From Bacteriovoracia bacterium (GTDB lineage: Bacteria; Bdellovibrionota; Bacteriovoracia; Bacteriovoracales; Bacteriovoracaceae): a stretch of DNA of 64,000 nt. Position 1 is the first letter of the stretch. Each line of letters opens with the position of its first letter. Where the stretch lies: assembly GCA_030431635.1 (NCBI GenBank), contig JAUIIL010000001.1:372001-436000 (forward strand), in the 5' to 3' direction. A model generated the notes under the pieces. It saw only the letters and a program-made list of their open reading frames with translations, ran no database searches and was not told the origin of the DNA. Below, piece after piece: positions 62,301 to 64,000 of this stretch. The position numbers and the translations under genes are program-made.

Positions 62301-62333
62301 TCTCCTATCATTAATTTTAGCAATGATAGGAGA
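62301..62333 (-). promoter_or_regulatory. Hairpin masking the ribosome site of the secreted-protein gene
   Basis: On the minus strand TCTCCTATCATT pairs perfectly with AATGATAGGAGA over a 9-base loop. The 3' arm contains most of the AGGAGAGG ribosome site seven bases before ATG 62293. As a DNA site the same repeat could bind a dimeric repressor. Confidence 0.65.
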
Positions 62334-62386
62334 TGGCTTTATTTTTTGACAACTTTTATCGGCTAAAAAAAGCTAACATCTTACTG

Positions 62387-62983
62387 TTAGTATTGAGAAA
62401 GAACAATGATATCTAAGTGCGATGAAAGCTCATCCGTTGTGGCCATCATAGAACCTAGTCTATGAAACAGTCTTTGATCATCAATAATCACGAGTTCACC
62501 AATTGAGATATCTCTTTTTAAGAAAATAGAATGCTCGTTTTTATTAAGATGGATTGATAACTCTCCACCTTTAACATTAAGTTTATCGGCCACAAAGAAA
62601 CCAAGAGTTTTGGCCCCTGATTGTCTTAGTTCTGTCGCAAGCATTGGAGTTAATCTTTTCTGTTCAACCACAATTTCACTAAGAGAGTTTTCTTGAGTTA
62701 AGTTTGAAATAAAAGCGTTAATAATATAGCGAAAAGCAAAGCTTCTAAGCATGTTCTCATCAATAAGGTTTGCTTTCATTATTTCTTGCATATCATCAGC
62801 TTCTGAGATGATTCTATCTTGAGAAAGCCAACCGTTTTCAACTTTATACCTGGCCATTCTCTTTTCCAAGTTTAGTTCATTAAAATAAGGAGCAAGAACT
62901 CTGTGAAAACCCAGTTCACTAAAATTAATGACTGTAGGGGTTAGTGTGGAGTCTTGTTCAATGAGGTTTTTTACAACTTGCAT
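62387..62983 (-). CDS. Unknown soluble protein
   Basis: The 198-residue protein lacks a signal peptide or membrane helix. It is helical in its first 130 residues and strand-rich in the rest (GGELSIHLNKNEHSIFLKRD, IGELVIIDDQRLFHRLG). AAGGTAAGAAG precedes the ATG. No family recognised. The 62984-63250 gap behind it holds nothing else I can support beyond a TATAAT near 63239. Confidence 0.65.
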   Translation of the reverse strand: MQVVKNLIEQDSTLTPTVINFSELGFHRVLAPYFNELNLEKRMARYKVENGWLSQDRIISEADDMQEIMKANLIDENMLRSFAFRYIINAFISNLTQENSLSEIVVEQKRLTPMLATELRQSGAKTLGFFVADKLNVKGGELSIHLNKNEHSIFLKRDISIGELVIIDDQRLFHRLGSMMATTDELSSHLDIIVLSQY

Positions 62984-63250
62984 AACTTCTTACCTTTTGT
63001 TTGTTAGTTATTTCTTTATTAAAAGTCCCAAAAGTTATATCAATGGATTTTGCGCCGCGCCAATAATAAATGAAGCGGAGATATTTTTTATAGATTTCGT
63101 TTTTTCAGCTGTGTTTAAAAGTTAGACATTTCTTTTTCCCTCTGAGTTTTGACGTTAATTTAGCTGTTTAGCCTCTATACACTTTTGTAATCTTTGCCAT
63201 TTGGATGAGCTATCTCGGATGGGTTTTTTGAAAAGAGTTATAATAAGGAG

Positions 63251-64000
63251 ATGGATAAAAAATTAAAAAAGAAAGCTAAAATTCTAGGAGAGGTTATCGT
63301 TCCAGGTGATAAGTCTCTCTCTCATAGGGCCCTTATTTTTGGGGCCATTTCTCATGGAGAGTCTCGAATTAGTCAAATTCTAAGAGGGGCCGATGTTATG
63401 AGCACGAAAAGCTGTCTTGAAAGTATGGGAGCTTCTATTATTGATAATGGGGAGGAGATGATTGTTCGTGGGCAAGGAATAAAGGGACTTAAAAGAGCAC
63501 CATCGAAACTTGATTGCGGAAACTCAGGAACGACGATGAGGCTATTAATGGGTCTTTTAAGTGGACTTCCTTTTGACTCGACTTTAATAGGTGATGTTTC
63601 ATTAAGTAAGAGGCCGATGAAAAGAGTCTCAGATCCTCTTTCTCAAATGGGAGCGCATTTCGAGTTAACCAACGAGAAGTTTCCTCCTGTCTTTATTCAT
63701 GGAACTCAGCTTAAGGCGACTCACTATGAACTTCCTTTGGCCTCTGCTCAAGTGAAGTCAGCGATGCTTATCGCGGGTCTTTTGGCCAAGGGAAAGACTA
63801 AATTAACGGGTAAAATTCAAAGTCGTGACCATACAGAAAGACTACTGCCTCACTTTGGAGTTAAGCTTCACCTAAGTGAGAACGAAATTTCTATTGAGGG
63901 AGGGCAGCAGCTTAAAGGTAATGATGTGCTTATTCCTGGAGATATTTCTTCTGCTGCTTTTTTTATGGTGGCCGCTCTTCTTTGCCCAGGTTCGGAAGTG
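63251..64000 (+). CDS. aroA: 3-phosphoshikimate 1-carboxyvinyltransferase (EPSP synthase), partial
   Basis: The first 250 codons are in the window and the frame is open to base 64000. Motifs PGDKSLSHRALIFGA, LDCGNSGTTMRLLMGLL and SLSKRPMKRV at the expected order are diagnostic of AroA, which condenses shikimate-3-phosphate with phosphoenolpyruvate. AAGGAG directly abuts ATG 63251, an unusually short spacing, and TATAAT lies seven bases upstream, so a leaderless transcript is possible. Confidence 0.93.
   Translation, partial: MDKKLKKKAKILGEVIVPGDKSLSHRALIFGAISHGESRISQILRGADVMSTKSCLESMGASIIDNGEEMIVRGQGIKGLKRAPSKLDCGNSGTTMRLLMGLLSGLPFDSTLIGDVSLSKRPMKRVSDPLSQMGAHFELTNEKFPPVFIHGTQLKATHYELPLASAQVKSAMLIAGLLAKGKTKLTGKIQSRDHTERLLPHFGVKLHLSENEISIEGGQQLKGNDVLIPGDISSAAFFMVAALLCPGSEV

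Noticed and set aside
1-64000. rRNA, tRNA, CRISPR array, IS elements, prophage
   Set aside because: No rRNA core, tRNA cloverleaf, regular spaced repeats, transposase, integrase or phage structural genes were seen on either strand by reading; no tRNA-finding program was run.

Overview
The window is AT-rich, tightly packed Gram-negative DNA with many genes for lipoproteins, outer-membrane barrels and secreted proteins. The content and style (a Bdellovibrio-type bacterial histone, four-helix-bundle IVP genes, MipA/OmpV, CHASE2-cyclase, NSUN4-like rRNA methylase) fit best with Bdellovibrionota, probably a Bacteriovorax/Halobacteriovorax relative. That placement is an inference; no rRNA gene or taxonomic marker proves it. 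No rRNA, tRNA, CRISPR array, transposase or integrase was recognised.

Layout. 1-2700: start-side part of a large surface lipoprotein with fibronectin III repeats and a formylglycine-generating-enzyme-like domain. 2812-3207: a small protein made of two tandem histone folds. 3381-10800: a seven-gene run encoding a FabF-like ketosynthase, an acyl carrier protein, a CrtI-like FAD desaturase/oxidoreductase and the complete OleA-OleB-OleC-OleD long-chain olefin pathway. 10808-15803: phosphoesterase, Crp-like regulator, pseudouridine synthase, barrel protein, CPBP protease and a secreted HEIGH-motif protein. 15810-19592 (minus strand): a second lipid operon with a paralogous CrtI-like enzyme, FabG-, FabZ- and FabI-like proteins and a lipoprotein. 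19690-32600: HTTM-DCC fusion, S41 protease, CHASE2 adenylate cyclase, HemF, papain-like protease, two paralogous barrels and a large propeller-like secreted protein. 32690-33452: a divergent pair of four-helix-bundle genes joined head to head by a 21-bp perfect inverted repeat, with a palindrome and hexamer repeats beside them. 33472-49079: mostly housekeeping genes (NSUN4-like methylase, TrmH, Dam, GreB, ferredoxin, MsrA, MsrB, L25) mixed with small secreted proteins, ending with two tandem secreted proteins that carry the CheD deamidase active-site spacing.

49163-57822 (minus strand): the lysine/diaminopimelate operon asd-lysC-dapB-dapA-dapD-lysA, translationally coupled, followed by an M14 AspA/AstE-type deacylase and an FAD-linked oxidase. 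It is headed by a strong sigma70-type promoter and a lysine riboswitch. 57915-62983: secreted proteins, an orphan MenE-like ligase, a GbsR/MarR regulator and a COG3146 acyltransferase-fold protein. 63251-64000: first 250 codons of aroA.

How genes may work together. The two lipid operons together supply chain initiation/condensation (KAS, ACP), reduction and dehydration (FabG, FabZ, FabI-like), two CrtI-like flavin enzymes and head-to-head condensation/decarboxylation (OleABCD). My reading is a pathway for unusual, perhaps polyunsaturated, long-chain hydrocarbons. The combination of CrtI-like enzymes with FabF/ACP/FabZ/FabG recalls the gene sets proposed for ladderane lipids in anammox bacteria. 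The other candidates for new biology are the histone doublet and the secreted CheD-like pair.
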